NCBI GenBank assembly: GCA_031383405.1
Contig: JANMZO010000374.1
Location: forward strand, 1 to 6,360
DNA length: 6,360 bases
Reading direction: 5' to 3'
DNA from: JANMZO01 sp031383405
Lineage (GTDB): Bacteria; Actinomycetota; Acidimicrobiia; Acidimicrobiales; JANYDT01
The translations under genes and the position numbers were made by a program. Of the stretch, positions 1 through 5,149 are shown in pieces (positions within the stretch are counted from its first letter, which is position 1; every line of letters starts with the position of its first letter). The notes below the pieces were generated by a model. It was not told where the DNA came from, did not search any database, and worked only from the letters and a program-made list of their open reading frames with translations.

Positions 1-1
1 A

Positions 2-505
2 GTGGAGGGCTTGATCGGCGGCACGTTGACCGACGTTCGCGACACGGCCGATGCCCGCCAGGCCCACCTCGACTGGCTCGGATCCCTGGAGCCGCCGTTC
101 ATTGTGACCTCGCCGCCGCCCTCGAACACGGAGTGGCCCAAGAAGGGTGCGAACCGGGCTCCGATCGGCGCGGTCGGCGATGTTCTCGCCGGGCTCTCCG
201 GTTGCCCCGGCGTCGCCCGCGGTCGGGCCCGGGTGGTCCTCGACCCATCCGATCCGGGAGCACTTGAGCCCGGCGACATCCTGGTCGCGCCGATGACGGA
301 TCCGGCCTGGACGCCGCTGTTCGTTCCGGCCGGAGGCGTCGTCGTCAACGTCGGTGCACCGCTCAGCCACGCAATCATCGTGAGCCGGGAACTCGGCATC
401 CCGTGCGTGGTGTCGGTCAACGAGGCCACGGAGCGGATCCCCGACGGTGCACTGATCGAGGTCGACGGCAACAACGGAACGGTCACCATCCTCGAACTGC
501 CGTAG
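2..505 (+). CDS. PEP-utilising enzyme, C-terminal mobile (phospho-His) domain; 5' partial
   Basis: The reading frame is open from the window edge to a TAG stop, so only the last 167 codons are seen; the first visible GTG is not necessarily the true start. Counting from that GTG, residues 55-167 match the PEP-utilising enzyme mobile (swivel) domain. This domain carries the phosphoryl group on a histidine between the ATP-binding and PEP/pyruvate sites of PEP synthase, pyruvate phosphate dikinase and rifampicin phosphotransferase-like proteins. The diagnostic stretch is GAPLSHAIIVSRELGIP, with the phospho-accepting histidine at residue 123 (bases 368-370) preceded by Ser. The usual GG before it reads GA here, a variant I believe is tolerated. 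The ATP-grasp part must lie upstream, outside the window, so the substrate (pyruvate, rifamycin or other) cannot be decided. The gene is convergent with vapC. The family call is secure; the exact enzyme is not. Confidence 0.85.
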   Translation: MEGLIGGTLTDVRDTADARQAHLDWLGSLEPPFIVTSPPPSNTEWPKKGANRAPIGAVGDVLAGLSGCPGVARGRARVVLDPSDPGALEPGDILVAPMTDPAWTPLFVPAGGVVVNVGAPLSHAIIVSRELGIPCVVSVNEATERIPDGALIEVDGNNGTVTILELP

Positions 506-564
506 CGGGCGAAAACTCGGCAAACGCGCGAGCCACGGGTTCTTGTTCGTTCGGTCGCTCCAAG

Positions 565-603
565 CGCTTCGTAGAACCGCGGCCTGAGCACGTTGGCGAA
601 GCG
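565..603. terminator. weak hairpin in the convergent gap (possible bidirectional terminator)
   Basis: In the 110-bp gap between the PEP-utilising gene and vapC, CGCTTCG (565-571) is the exact reverse complement of CGAAGCG (597-603). The loop is 25 nt and no T-tract follows on either strand. The position between two converging stops fits a shared terminator, but the stem is only 7 bp and the loop is long, so chance is possible. Nothing else is recognisable between 506 and 615. Confidence 0.2.
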
Positions 604-615
604 GCAACCTTGCGG

Positions 616-1008
616 TCAGGCGGGGGCGATGACGGTGATGCCGTTGGCGACGGCGGCCTGCGCCATTCGGTCGTCGTAGGTGACCAGTCCGTCGAGTTCG
701 TCGCCGAGAACGAGAGCGGCGGCGAGGTGGACGGCATCGAGTGTTCGCAGGATGGTCGGATCGAGCCGGCCGGCGGCTTCGAACATCGCAGTTGTGACTT
801 CGATGAGTGTCACCGAGTCGAGCACTTCCCGGGCCCGCGCGACGCGGTCCGGAGCCGCGCGTCGCACGGAGCGGAGCAACTCCGTGCGGGTAAGGTCACA
901 TGACACCGGGTTGCGTTCTCGCTCCGCGAACCATGCGTGCAACGCAGCGGTCTCCGGCTCCGCGACGACCAGCTTGGCCAGCGCAGAGGTGTCGATGTAG
1001 TGGGCCAA
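616..1008 (-). CDS. vapC: VapC-family PIN-domain ribonuclease toxin
   Basis: A 130-residue protein, the normal size for a single PIN domain. PIN-domain toxins are Mg-dependent endoribonucleases that cut RNA (tRNA or rRNA in studied VapCs) when the antitoxin is lost. The acidic active-site set is visible: Asp6 in YIDTSALAKL, Glu43 in TRTELLRS, Asp91 in LRTLDAVHLAAA and Asp112 (or Asp113) in VTYDDRMAQ. The toxin therefore looks intact. The start is TTG at 1008-1006, chosen because it gives the canonical N-terminus and lies 2 nt after the vapB stop; no strong Shine-Dalgarno sequence precedes it. A weak start tightly coupled to antitoxin translation would keep toxin output low. The RNA target cannot be read from the sequence. 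The PIN assignment is very secure. Confidence 0.93.
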   Translation of the reverse strand: MAHYIDTSALAKLVVAEPETAALHAWFAERERNPVSCDLTRTELLRSVRRAAPDRVARAREVLDSVTLIEVTTAMFEAAGRLDPTILRTLDAVHLAAALVLGDELDGLVTYDDRMAQAAVANGITVIAPA

Positions 1009-1010
1009 GG

Positions 1011-1274
1011 TCAGTAGCGTTCCGTGTCGCGCATGGCGGCGAGCTCACGGGAGAGCGATGTTCCCGCCTCGGGTGGGGCCAGGTCCCTGATGGCACGCCG
1101 GGCGCGACGGCCGCGACCGGCGGCCAGCAGGGATTCCAGTGCCGACGCGGGGATCGGTGTCATTTGGGCCACCCTGCGGCCGCGGTCGGTGATCGTGACC
1201 GTTTCGCCTGCAGCGGCCTCCGCGACGACCGCGGATGCGTTTTGTTTCAGTGCTCGGATGCCGACCTCAGACAT
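1011..1274 (-). CDS. vapB: VapB antitoxin, Phd/YefM type
   Basis: An 87-residue protein with the Phd/YefM (prevent-host-death) N-terminal pattern: VGIRALKQNAS at residues 4-14, then GETVTITDRGRRVAQMTP at 23-40. In this family that region forms the DNA-binding dimer that autorepresses the operon. The charged C-terminal half (residues about 45-87, Arg-rich then acidic) would wrap the toxin and block its active site. An alternative ATG lies 9 bases upstream (1283-1281). I prefer 1274 because it gives the usual family N-terminus, and because the upstream ATG begins on the last bases of a good -10 box (TACAAT, 1287-1282). It is the first gene of the pair, on the same strand as and 75 bp beyond the amidohydrolase, but it has its own promoter candidate. 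Confidence 0.9.
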   Translation of the reverse strand: MSEVGIRALKQNASAVVAEAAAGETVTITDRGRRVAQMTPIPASALESLLAAGRGRRARRAIRDLAPPEAGTSLSRELAAMRDTERY

Positions 1275-1281
1275 GTGCTCC

Positions 1282-1311
1282 ATTGTAGCTCATGCGTCGG
1301 ATCCACTTCAA
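1282..1311 (-). promoter_or_regulatory. candidate vapBC promoter, leaderless type
   Basis: On the minus strand TTGAAG (1311-1306), an 18-nt spacer and TACAAT (1287-1282) resemble a housekeeping-sigma promoter (about 4/6 and 5/6 matches). The -10 box ends 7 nt before the ATG at 1274, so transcription would begin at or next to that codon, giving a leaderless mRNA. Such mRNAs are common in actinobacteria. No good Shine-Dalgarno sequence is present for either ATG, which agrees with this. Inferred from sequence only. Confidence 0.5.
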
Positions 1312-1349
1312 CGGACGGCCCGATCGCCGCCACCCGCGCCGGGGCACGG

Positions 1350-2603
1350 CTAGAACGCGTTGGGGTCGTTCCGGACGGACGTCGGGATGTCCAGGCGGAA
1401 CAGCTCCGCAGCGTTGCGCCAGGTGATTCGTTCGATCGAGTTCTCCGGCAGACGGCCGACCTGCTTGTGCAACTTGTCCTGGGTGTGCGGCCAGGTTGAG
1501 TCGGCGTGGGGGTAGTCGGATTCGACCATGATCTTGTCGACGCCGATCACGTCCGTCTGCAGGAACGACGACGGATCGTCGATCGCGCAGAACCAGAAGT
1601 TGCGTTTGAAGACCTCGGTCGGGGAGAGCTCGACGCCGTCCCACGTGCCGTACATGGCGCTGTACTTGCTCATGTGATCGAGACGGTCGATCAGTCCGGC
1701 GACCCAGCCGATACCACCTTCGCTCAAGCAGAGGCGCAGGTTGGGAAAGCGGACCGGGATTTTCGAGAACAGCCAGTCGACCGCGGCGTACATCGCGTAC
1801 GCGAAGAACAACGCGCCTGTCGCATCGCTCGGCGCATCGGGAGCGGTCGTCGGTGACGTGCCCGATGATCCGACGTGCAGACACACCACCGTGCCGGTCT
1901 CTTCGCACGCGGCCATGAGCGGATCCCAGTGCCCGGTGTGCAAGGACGGATAACCGAGCAGGTGCGGCCCTTCGCTGAAGGAGATCGCCCTGAACCCGCG
2001 GGCCGCGTTCCTGCGGACCTCGTCGGCAGCCACCTGTACGTCGCTCCAGATCGGCAGTTGCATCGGGATCATCCGGCCAGGGGTGTGGGCGCACCAGTCG
2101 TCGATCATCCAGTCGTTCCACGCTCGCGTCGCGGCCACTGCGACCTCGGGGTCCCTGGCCACCTGGTAGAAGCGCTGCCCGGCGAACCCGGGGAGGAAGG
2201 AGGGAAAGCAGAGCGACGAGTAGACGCCGTCGAGGTCCATGTCGCTGATGCGGTGGGCGATGTCCCACGCGCCGCGTCGCATGTGCTCGAAGCGGGTCGG
2301 GTCGAAGCTGTACTCGTCGATCGGCCGACCGGCGACCGCGTTGAACCCGACGTTGGGGAGTTTCTGTCCGTCGAACAGCCAGGACTCGATGCCGTCTTCA
2401 TCGATGATCCGCGGTGCCTGTTCGGCGAGGCGTTTCGGGAAGCGTTCGAGGAAGGTGTGCGGAGGCTCGACGATGTGGTCGTCGCACGAGACCATGAGGT
2501 AGCGACGGTCGGCCCTCGGCGGGTCCGGGAGCAGCGTGACCTTGCCCTTCACGTTGCGAGTGAAGTTCGTGTTGGACGTGAGGTCTTCGAACGACATCAC
2601 CAT
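1350..2603 (-). CDS. amidohydrolase_2 family metal-dependent hydrolase/decarboxylase
   Basis: A 417-residue cytosolic TIM-barrel protein of the amidohydrolase_2 (PF04909-type) family, which includes hydrolases and non-oxidative decarboxylases such as ACMSD and gamma-resorcylate decarboxylase. Visible landmarks: the N-terminal metal motif SCDDHIVEPP (Asp41/Asp42, His43, Glu46) in place of classical HxH; ISDMDLDGVYSSLCFPS (119-135); the barrel histidine His243 in CLHVGSSG; Glu295 in LSEGG; and the catalytic/metal Asp363 in ESDYPHADSTWP. The length is typical of the actinobacterial members. The frame is open upstream to 2756, but that part overlaps the aldolase gene and the tandem repeat. ATG 2603 is chosen because GAGGAG lies 9 nt before it; ATG 2597 is an alternative. 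It is probably the second gene of an operon with the aldolase-like gene. The substrate is unknown; aromatic or carboxylated ring-cleavage compounds are plausible. Confidence 0.9.
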   Translation of the reverse strand: MVMSFEDLTSNTNFTRNVKGKVTLLPDPPRADRRYLMVSCDDHIVEPPHTFLERFPKRLAEQAPRIIDEDGIESWLFDGQKLPNVGFNAVAGRPIDEYSFDPTRFEHMRRGAWDIAHRISDMDLDGVYSSLCFPSFLPGFAGQRFYQVARDPEVAVAATRAWNDWMIDDWCAHTPGRMIPMQLPIWSDVQVAADEVRRNAARGFRAISFSEGPHLLGYPSLHTGHWDPLMAACEETGTVVCLHVGSSGTSPTTAPDAPSDATGALFFAYAMYAAVDWLFSKIPVRFPNLRLCLSEGGIGWVAGLIDRLDHMSKYSAMYGTWDGVELSPTEVFKRNFWFCAIDDPSSFLQTDVIGVDKIMVESDYPHADSTWPHTQDKLHKQVGRLPENSIERITWRNAAELFRLDIPTSVRNDPNAF

Positions 2604-2695
2604 GTGTTGGTGCTCCTCAGCTGCTTTGGGTCTATTTGCGCGGGGTCTATTTGCGCGGGGTTGATTTGCGCGGCGTTGATTTGCGCGGGGTTCAT
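2597..2695 (-). CDS. possible 32-residue pentapeptide-repeat small ORF (leader or coupling peptide)
   Basis: An ATG 11 nt after the aldolase stop opens a frame of 32 codons ending in TGA (2599-2597). The product is four to five units of a (N/D)PAQI-like pentapeptide, for example MNPAQINAAQINPAQID, followed by a short non-repeat tail ending in Trp. The frame exists because the 15-bp tandem repeat is a multiple of three. Its TGA overlaps the amidohydrolase ATG at 2597-2595 (TGATG) and runs past ATG 2603, so ribosomes finishing it could re-initiate on the amidohydrolase. Against reality: there is no convincing Shine-Dalgarno sequence, the composition is simple and other frames are open too. I know of no family. 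Existence as a translated gene is speculative. Confidence 0.2.
   Translation of the reverse strand: MNPAQINAAQINPAQIDPAQIDPKQLRSTNTW
2613..2618 (-). promoter_or_regulatory. ribosome binding site deciding the amidohydrolase start
   Basis: GAGGAG on the minus strand lies 9 nt before ATG 2603 and 15 nt before ATG 2597. This favours the first ATG and argues against an N-terminal extension through the tandem repeat. Confidence 0.65.
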
Positions 2696-2710
2696 GTGCT
2701 CGGGGTTCAG
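2628..2710. repeat. 15-bp tandem repeat, five units plus a partial sixth
   Basis: Units on the + strand start at 2628, 2643, 2658, 2673 and 2688; a partial copy of about 8 bp runs 2703-2710. The core is GGGTYKATTTGCGCG. The two units nearest the amidohydrolase are identical, the next two differ by one to three bases, and the unit nearest the aldolase is the most diverged. The partial copy contains the aldolase stop codon. The ATTTG core is AT-rich against a GC-rich background. Replication slippage is the likely origin, and copy number may vary between strains. It fills most of the aldolase-amidohydrolase junction. Confidence 0.93.
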
Positions 2711-3477
2711 TCCAGTACTTCGGGTTCGTTGGCGATGAGTTGGCGCACCGCGCCATCCCAGTACGCGAACGTGGCCCGTTCGATCAGCGACGCCTTCATC
2801 GGCTTCATCACCGACACGTCGAGCGCGAGCGGCCTGTGGCCGGTGAGCATCGTCTTGTACATGATCTCGCAGCAGCGCTCGAGGTTCGCGGCCTTGTAGG
2901 TGGCCTCTTCGACCGTGGGAGCCAACACGAGAACGCCGTGGTTCGCAAGAAAGGCGACCGTCGCGTCACCCACGCGGTCGGCGATGGTCGCACCCGCATC
3001 GGCGGATGCGACCTCGCCGTCGTATTCGTTGATGAAGACCATCTCGTCGAAGAACATCGACGAGTTCTGGTGGATGATGTCGGGAAGGATCCCGATGCCG
3101 CACAGGATGGTCGCGTACATCGGATGGTTGTGCACGATCACACGGGCGTCGCTGCGGTGTCGGTGCAACTCGGTGTGGATGTGGAACGCGGGCGTGACGT
3201 CCCATTTTCCGGCGAGCACCTCACCGGAGTCGGAGATCGTGAGGATGTCGGAGGCCTTCGTCTCGGCCCACCAGAGGCCCCACGGGTTGACGAGCATCGT
3301 GTCGTCGCCGGGCCGCTGCCAGGTGATGTGACCGGTCATGTTCTCGCAGAATCCGACATCATCGAGATGACGCAACGCGCATGCGAGCTGCTGCTCGTCG
3401 GTGAGTTCGCGTCCGATGCCCGGCATGACCTTCGGCATCCATGCTGCGGCGCCGCCAACCGGCCGATCGTCGTTCAT
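2707..3477 (-). CDS. class II aldolase/adducin family protein
   Basis: A 256-residue protein of the class II aldolase/adducin fold, the usual length. These are Zn-dependent cytosolic enzymes; members include fuculose- and ribulose-phosphate aldolases/epimerases and decarboxylases such as 3,4-dihydroxyphthalate decarboxylase. The site is complete: candidate catalytic Glu103 in HIHTELH, zinc ligands His116 and His118 in VIVHNHPMYAT, and His180 in LANHGVLVLAP. NMTGHITWQRPGDDTMLVNP (46-65) matches the family's substrate-binding loop, with the common S/T-x-R replaced by TGHIT. ATG 3477 is supported by AAGGGG 6 nt upstream. It appears to be first in an operon with the amidohydrolase, 103 bp downstream. 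A phosphosugar aldolase is possible, but the partner favours catabolism of a carboxylated or aromatic compound; this is inference. The family call is firm. Confidence 0.9.
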   Translation of the reverse strand: MNDDRPVGGAAAWMPKVMPGIGRELTDEQQLACALRHLDDVGFCENMTGHITWQRPGDDTMLVNPWGLWWAETKASDILTISDSGEVLAGKWDVTPAFHIHTELHRHRSDARVIVHNHPMYATILCGIGILPDIIHQNSSMFFDEMVFINEYDGEVASADAGATIADRVGDATVAFLANHGVLVLAPTVEEATYKAANLERCCEIMYKTMLTGHRPLALDVSVMKPMKASLIERATFAYWDGAVRQLIANEPEVLD

Positions 3478-3483
3478 TCTGGT

Positions 3484-3489
3484 CCCCTT
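3484..3489 (-). promoter_or_regulatory. ribosome binding site of the aldolase-like gene
   Basis: AAGGGG on the minus strand (within GGAAGGGG) sits 6 nt before ATG 3477 and fixes this start. The rest of the 126-bp gap (3478-3603) shows no clear promoter; TAACAT (3520-3515) is a possible -10 without a convincing -35. Confidence 0.6.
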
Positions 3490-3603
3490 CCGACCCTGTC
3501 TCTCGACGGTGTGGATGTTACGAAGATTTGGTCCGGCGGCGAAGCCAAGGCCCGGATCTTCGTTGCCGCGGGCACGGACGGAGTTTGCATAGACGGTACG
3601 TTG

Positions 3604-4386
3604 TCAGATGATGTTGAGTGCATCGAGGGTGGACGTAGCCGAGGCGACGTCGCCCTTGACGGTCACCGAGTCGCGCCAGTCGGCCCGCTTGGTACCCCAT
3701 GACACAAAGCTATGCGCGCTTGTGACCGCGGTCGGGAAGCCCGGGTTGCTGCCGGGAGTGACCGTCCAGAGCGGAGCCCCCGGGCTAAGGGCGTAGTCAC
3801 CGGCGGCCGGTCCCTGGAACGACAGGTTCACGCCCTGGCTGCACTCGGACAGGGCGGGCTGGCACATCTGCGGCAGGCCGGCCAACATCCATTCCAGCGT
3901 GGCGGCCAGGGCATCGGTGTCGTGCGGCAATTGGGCGGCCCGGTCAACGGCGTGGCCGATGTCGTGCCGGAGGTGGCAGTAATGGTCGAAGACGATGGCG
4001 TTGCCGAGTAGGTGCATGGGATGTGAGCCGAGGTTGGCCAGGGGGATGACGGTGTCGGCCATGGGTGGCGACTGCAGCGCCGTGAGCGCGGCCAGACCCC
4101 TGTCGGCCCATTCGTCGTACTCGGCGAGCACCTGCGCGGTGCTCCACGTCCGACGGGCCTGCACAGGCACCTCGGCATTGCGTTCCACATCGGGGCTGGT
4201 GCCGCCTTCGATGGTGGTGGGGTCGGCGATGGAATGGAACACCGACGCCATGTGACAGACGACGTCTTGCACCGACCAGTCGGTGCATCCCGAGGCCGCG
4301 GACCACTCGGCGGGGGACAGGGACTCCATGAGTTCGCGGGCCCGGGAGATCTCGGTCTGCAGTGCGGCGATGGCTGATGCGCTCAT
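3604..4386 (-). CDS. maleylpyruvate isomerase/TIGR03083-family mycothiol-dependent enzyme (DinB-like)
   Basis: A 260-residue protein with two parts. Residues about 5-165 are a DinB/MDMPI-type four-helix bundle; residues about 170-260 match the MDMPI C-terminal domain, ending in the typical SWGTKRADWRDSVTVKGD and LDALN stretches. The family uses mycothiol, the actinobacterial thiol, in isomerase or transferase reactions; the founder converts maleylpyruvate to fumarylpyruvate in gentisate breakdown. Likely metal/thiol-site residues are His45 (DVVCHMAS), Asp134 and His138 (FDHYCHLRHDIGH). The D-xxx-H spacing matches the E-xxx-H of the founder, with Asp for Glu. The frame is open further upstream to 4503, but ATG 4386 gives the normal N-terminus and lies exactly 6 nt after a -10-like TACGCT, with no Shine-Dalgarno sequence, suggesting a leaderless mRNA. 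It diverges from the DUF4188 gene. The substrate is unknown. Confidence 0.88.
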   Translation of the reverse strand: MSASAIAALQTEISRARELMESLSPAEWSAASGCTDWSVQDVVCHMASVFHSIADPTTIEGGTSPDVERNAEVPVQARRTWSTAQVLAEYDEWADRGLAALTALQSPPMADTVIPLANLGSHPMHLLGNAIVFDHYCHLRHDIGHAVDRAAQLPHDTDALAATLEWMLAGLPQMCQPALSECSQGVNLSFQGPAAGDYALSPGAPLWTVTPGSNPGFPTAVTSAHSFVSWGTKRADWRDSVTVKGDVASATSTLDALNII

Positions 4387-4392
4387 GCGAGG

Positions 4393-4398
4393 AGCGTA
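4393..4398 (-). promoter_or_regulatory. -10 element for leaderless transcription of the mycothiol-dependent enzyme gene
   Basis: TACGCT on the minus strand fits the actinobacterial TAnnnT -10 pattern and ends 6 nt before ATG 4386, so the predicted +1 is the A of the start codon. No TTGACA-like -35 is present at 17-18 nt (GGAATT is found), which is common for such promoters. Six-base matches of this looseness occur by chance. Confidence 0.4.
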
Positions 4399-4407
4399 CT
4401 TCAGGGG

Positions 4408-4437
4408 CCGACACGAATTCCTGCGGCGACGTAGGGT
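4408..4437 (+). promoter_or_regulatory. candidate promoter for the DUF4188 gene
   Basis: CCGACA (4408-4413), an 18-nt spacer and TAGGGT (4432-4437) give a modest match to -35/-10 elements and would leave a leader of about 43 nt carrying the AGAGGA ribosome site. The -35 lies about 10 bp from the opposing -10 of the divergent gene, so the two promoters would compete or share control. Weak on its own. Confidence 0.25.
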
Positions 4438-4448
4438 GTGCGTGGGGA

Positions 4449-4462
4449 CGGGATCATTCCCG
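4449..4462. promoter_or_regulatory. small dyad CGGGA-TCAT-TCCCG in the divergent region
   Basis: Perfect 5-bp arms separated by 4 nt, located in the predicted leader of the DUF4188 gene. It could be an operator or a small RNA hairpin, but arms this short are expected fairly often in GC-rich DNA. Confidence 0.2.
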
Positions 4463-4472
4463 CCGTCAGAAA

Positions 4473-4478
4473 AGAGGA
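4473..4478 (+). promoter_or_regulatory. ribosome binding site of the DUF4188 gene
   Basis: AGAGGA lies 8 nt before ATG 4487 and selects this start over the longer open frame beginning at 4283, whose upstream part lies antisense to the divergent gene. Confidence 0.65.
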
Positions 4479-4486
4479 CCGACGCC

Positions 4487-4966
4487 ATGAGCGCGCAAAT
4501 CAATCAGGGTCGATGGACCGCCGATATCGAAGGCGACTTTGTGGTGTTTCTCATAGGTGCCAGGCCGAGCAAGTTGCACCTTCTGCGCTCCTTGATCGAC
4601 CTCGGGGGCCGTCGGGGCATGAAGCACATGCTCGACTACCTGGTCGAGCACCCCGAAAAGGGCCTGCTCGGATACCAGATGGGGTTCCCGGCCATTGTCC
4701 AATACTGGCGGTCATTCGAGCAGCTCGAAGCATTCGCCAAGAACACTGACGACCCGCACCTCGATGTCTGGCGGAAGTACTTCAAACGCGTGGGCAAGAG
4801 CAGCCGAACCGGTATCTGGCACGAGACCTATCTGGTCCGGGCCGGGGAGTACGAAGCGGTCTACGGCAACATGCCGACGTTCGGCCTGGCCGCGGCCAGC
4901 ACTTCCGTGTCGGTCGCCGAGTCGGTCGGTGCCCGGGACCGTCTGAAAGCTGGGGCCCGGACCTGA
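4487..4966 (+). CDS. DUF4188 / monooxygenase af470-like protein
   Basis: A 159-residue protein that matches my memory of the DUF4188 (PF13826-type) family along most of its length: GRWTADIEGDFVVFLIGAR (8-26), EHPEKGLLGYQM (54-65), IVQYWRSFEQLEAFA (70-84), the conserved GIWHETYLV with His112 (109-117), and YEAVYGNMPTFGLAAA (122-137). The family is predicted to adopt a dimeric alpha/beta-barrel fold like small antibiotic-biosynthesis monooxygenases, but to my knowledge no reaction is firmly assigned to bacterial members. The last 20 residues are low-complexity and probably disordered. There is no signal peptide or membrane span. The gene diverges from the mycothiol-dependent enzyme across 100 bp, so joint control is possible. 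Domain assignment is confident; function is not known. Confidence 0.88.
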   Translation: MSAQINQGRWTADIEGDFVVFLIGARPSKLHLLRSLIDLGGRRGMKHMLDYLVEHPEKGLLGYQMGFPAIVQYWRSFEQLEAFAKNTDDPHLDVWRKYFKRVGKSSRTGIWHETYLVRAGEYEAVYGNMPTFGLAAASTSVSVAESVGARDRLKAGART

Positions 4967-4986
4967 GGCCGGATTCGGTCGGCGTA

Positions 4987-5027
4987 TGGGTGCACTTTTA
5001 GGCTCCCCGGGTTGAAAAGTGCACCCA
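4987..5027. repeat. perfect 13-bp inverted repeat with 15-nt loop
   Basis: TGGGTGCACTTTT (4987-4999) and AAAAGTGCACCCA (5015-5027) are exact reverse complements around a GC-rich loop containing CCCGGG. It begins 20 nt after the DUF4188 stop and 123 nt before the next ATG. Transcribed, it forms a strong stem and could end transcription, although no T-tract follows. Each arm also contains the palindrome GTGCAC, so as duplex DNA it could be a paired operator site for the regulator gene downstream. A dispersed palindromic element is a third possibility. Confidence 0.9.
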
Positions 5028-5149
5028 CACCGGCATCGGGCACGTCATGTCACACTGAACTCGCCACGCATCGTGATGACAGGAATTTGAAAGGTCGCTG
5101 CGGTCAGAATGCGCGAACAGCAACCGACGATTCGGCGGAAGGAGCCGCG
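5028..5149 (+). promoter_or_regulatory. leader/promoter region of the BTAD-kinase gene; no standard -10 seen
   Basis: This 122-bp stretch contains no TA dinucleotide, so it holds no TAnnnT or TATAAT-like -10 box. The only promoter-like pair is GGAAT (5082-5086) with GTC (5103-5105) 16 nt on, loosely like alternative (ECF-type) sigma promoters but with atypical spacing. The promoter may lie in or before the inverted repeat, or depend on an activator. Confidence 0.2.
5137..5144 (+). promoter_or_regulatory. strong ribosome binding site of the BTAD-kinase gene
   Basis: GGAAGGAG, a near-perfect Shine-Dalgarno sequence, ends 5 nt before ATG 5150 and fixes this start. Confidence 0.8.

Noticed and set aside
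1267..2268. 333-codon minus-strand frame overlapping the amidohydrolase
   Set aside because: It is in another frame of the same strand, very rich in Arg/Pro, and displaced by a gene with clear catalytic motifs.
2604..2756. N-terminal extension of the amidohydrolase through the tandem repeat (PRANQ/PRANR-type pentapeptides)
   Set aside because: It would overlap the end of the aldolase gene, is low-complexity, and a good ribosome site (GAGGAG) precedes the internal ATG at 2603, where family similarity begins soon after.
2636..2899. + strand frame with RGVDL-like pentapeptides resembling a pentapeptide-repeat protein
   Set aside because: The pattern is the antisense reading of the 15-bp repeat and then runs antisense to the aldolase gene; there is no family similarity outside the repeat.
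1875..3702. Long + strand open frames (1875-2738 and 2740-3702)
   Set aside because: They lie antisense to the amidohydrolase and aldolase genes; their length is explained by GC-rich codon bias, and their Arg/Val/Asp-rich composition shows no domain.
4387..4503. Upstream extension of the mycothiol-dependent enzyme to 4503
   Set aside because: It would overlap the divergent gene's start, adds residues without family similarity, and a -10-like box sits just before ATG 4386.
5012..5040. TTGAAA (5012-5017) as a -35 box
   Set aside because: No -10-like hexamer occurs at 16-19 nt; the sequence is part of the inverted repeat's loop and right arm.
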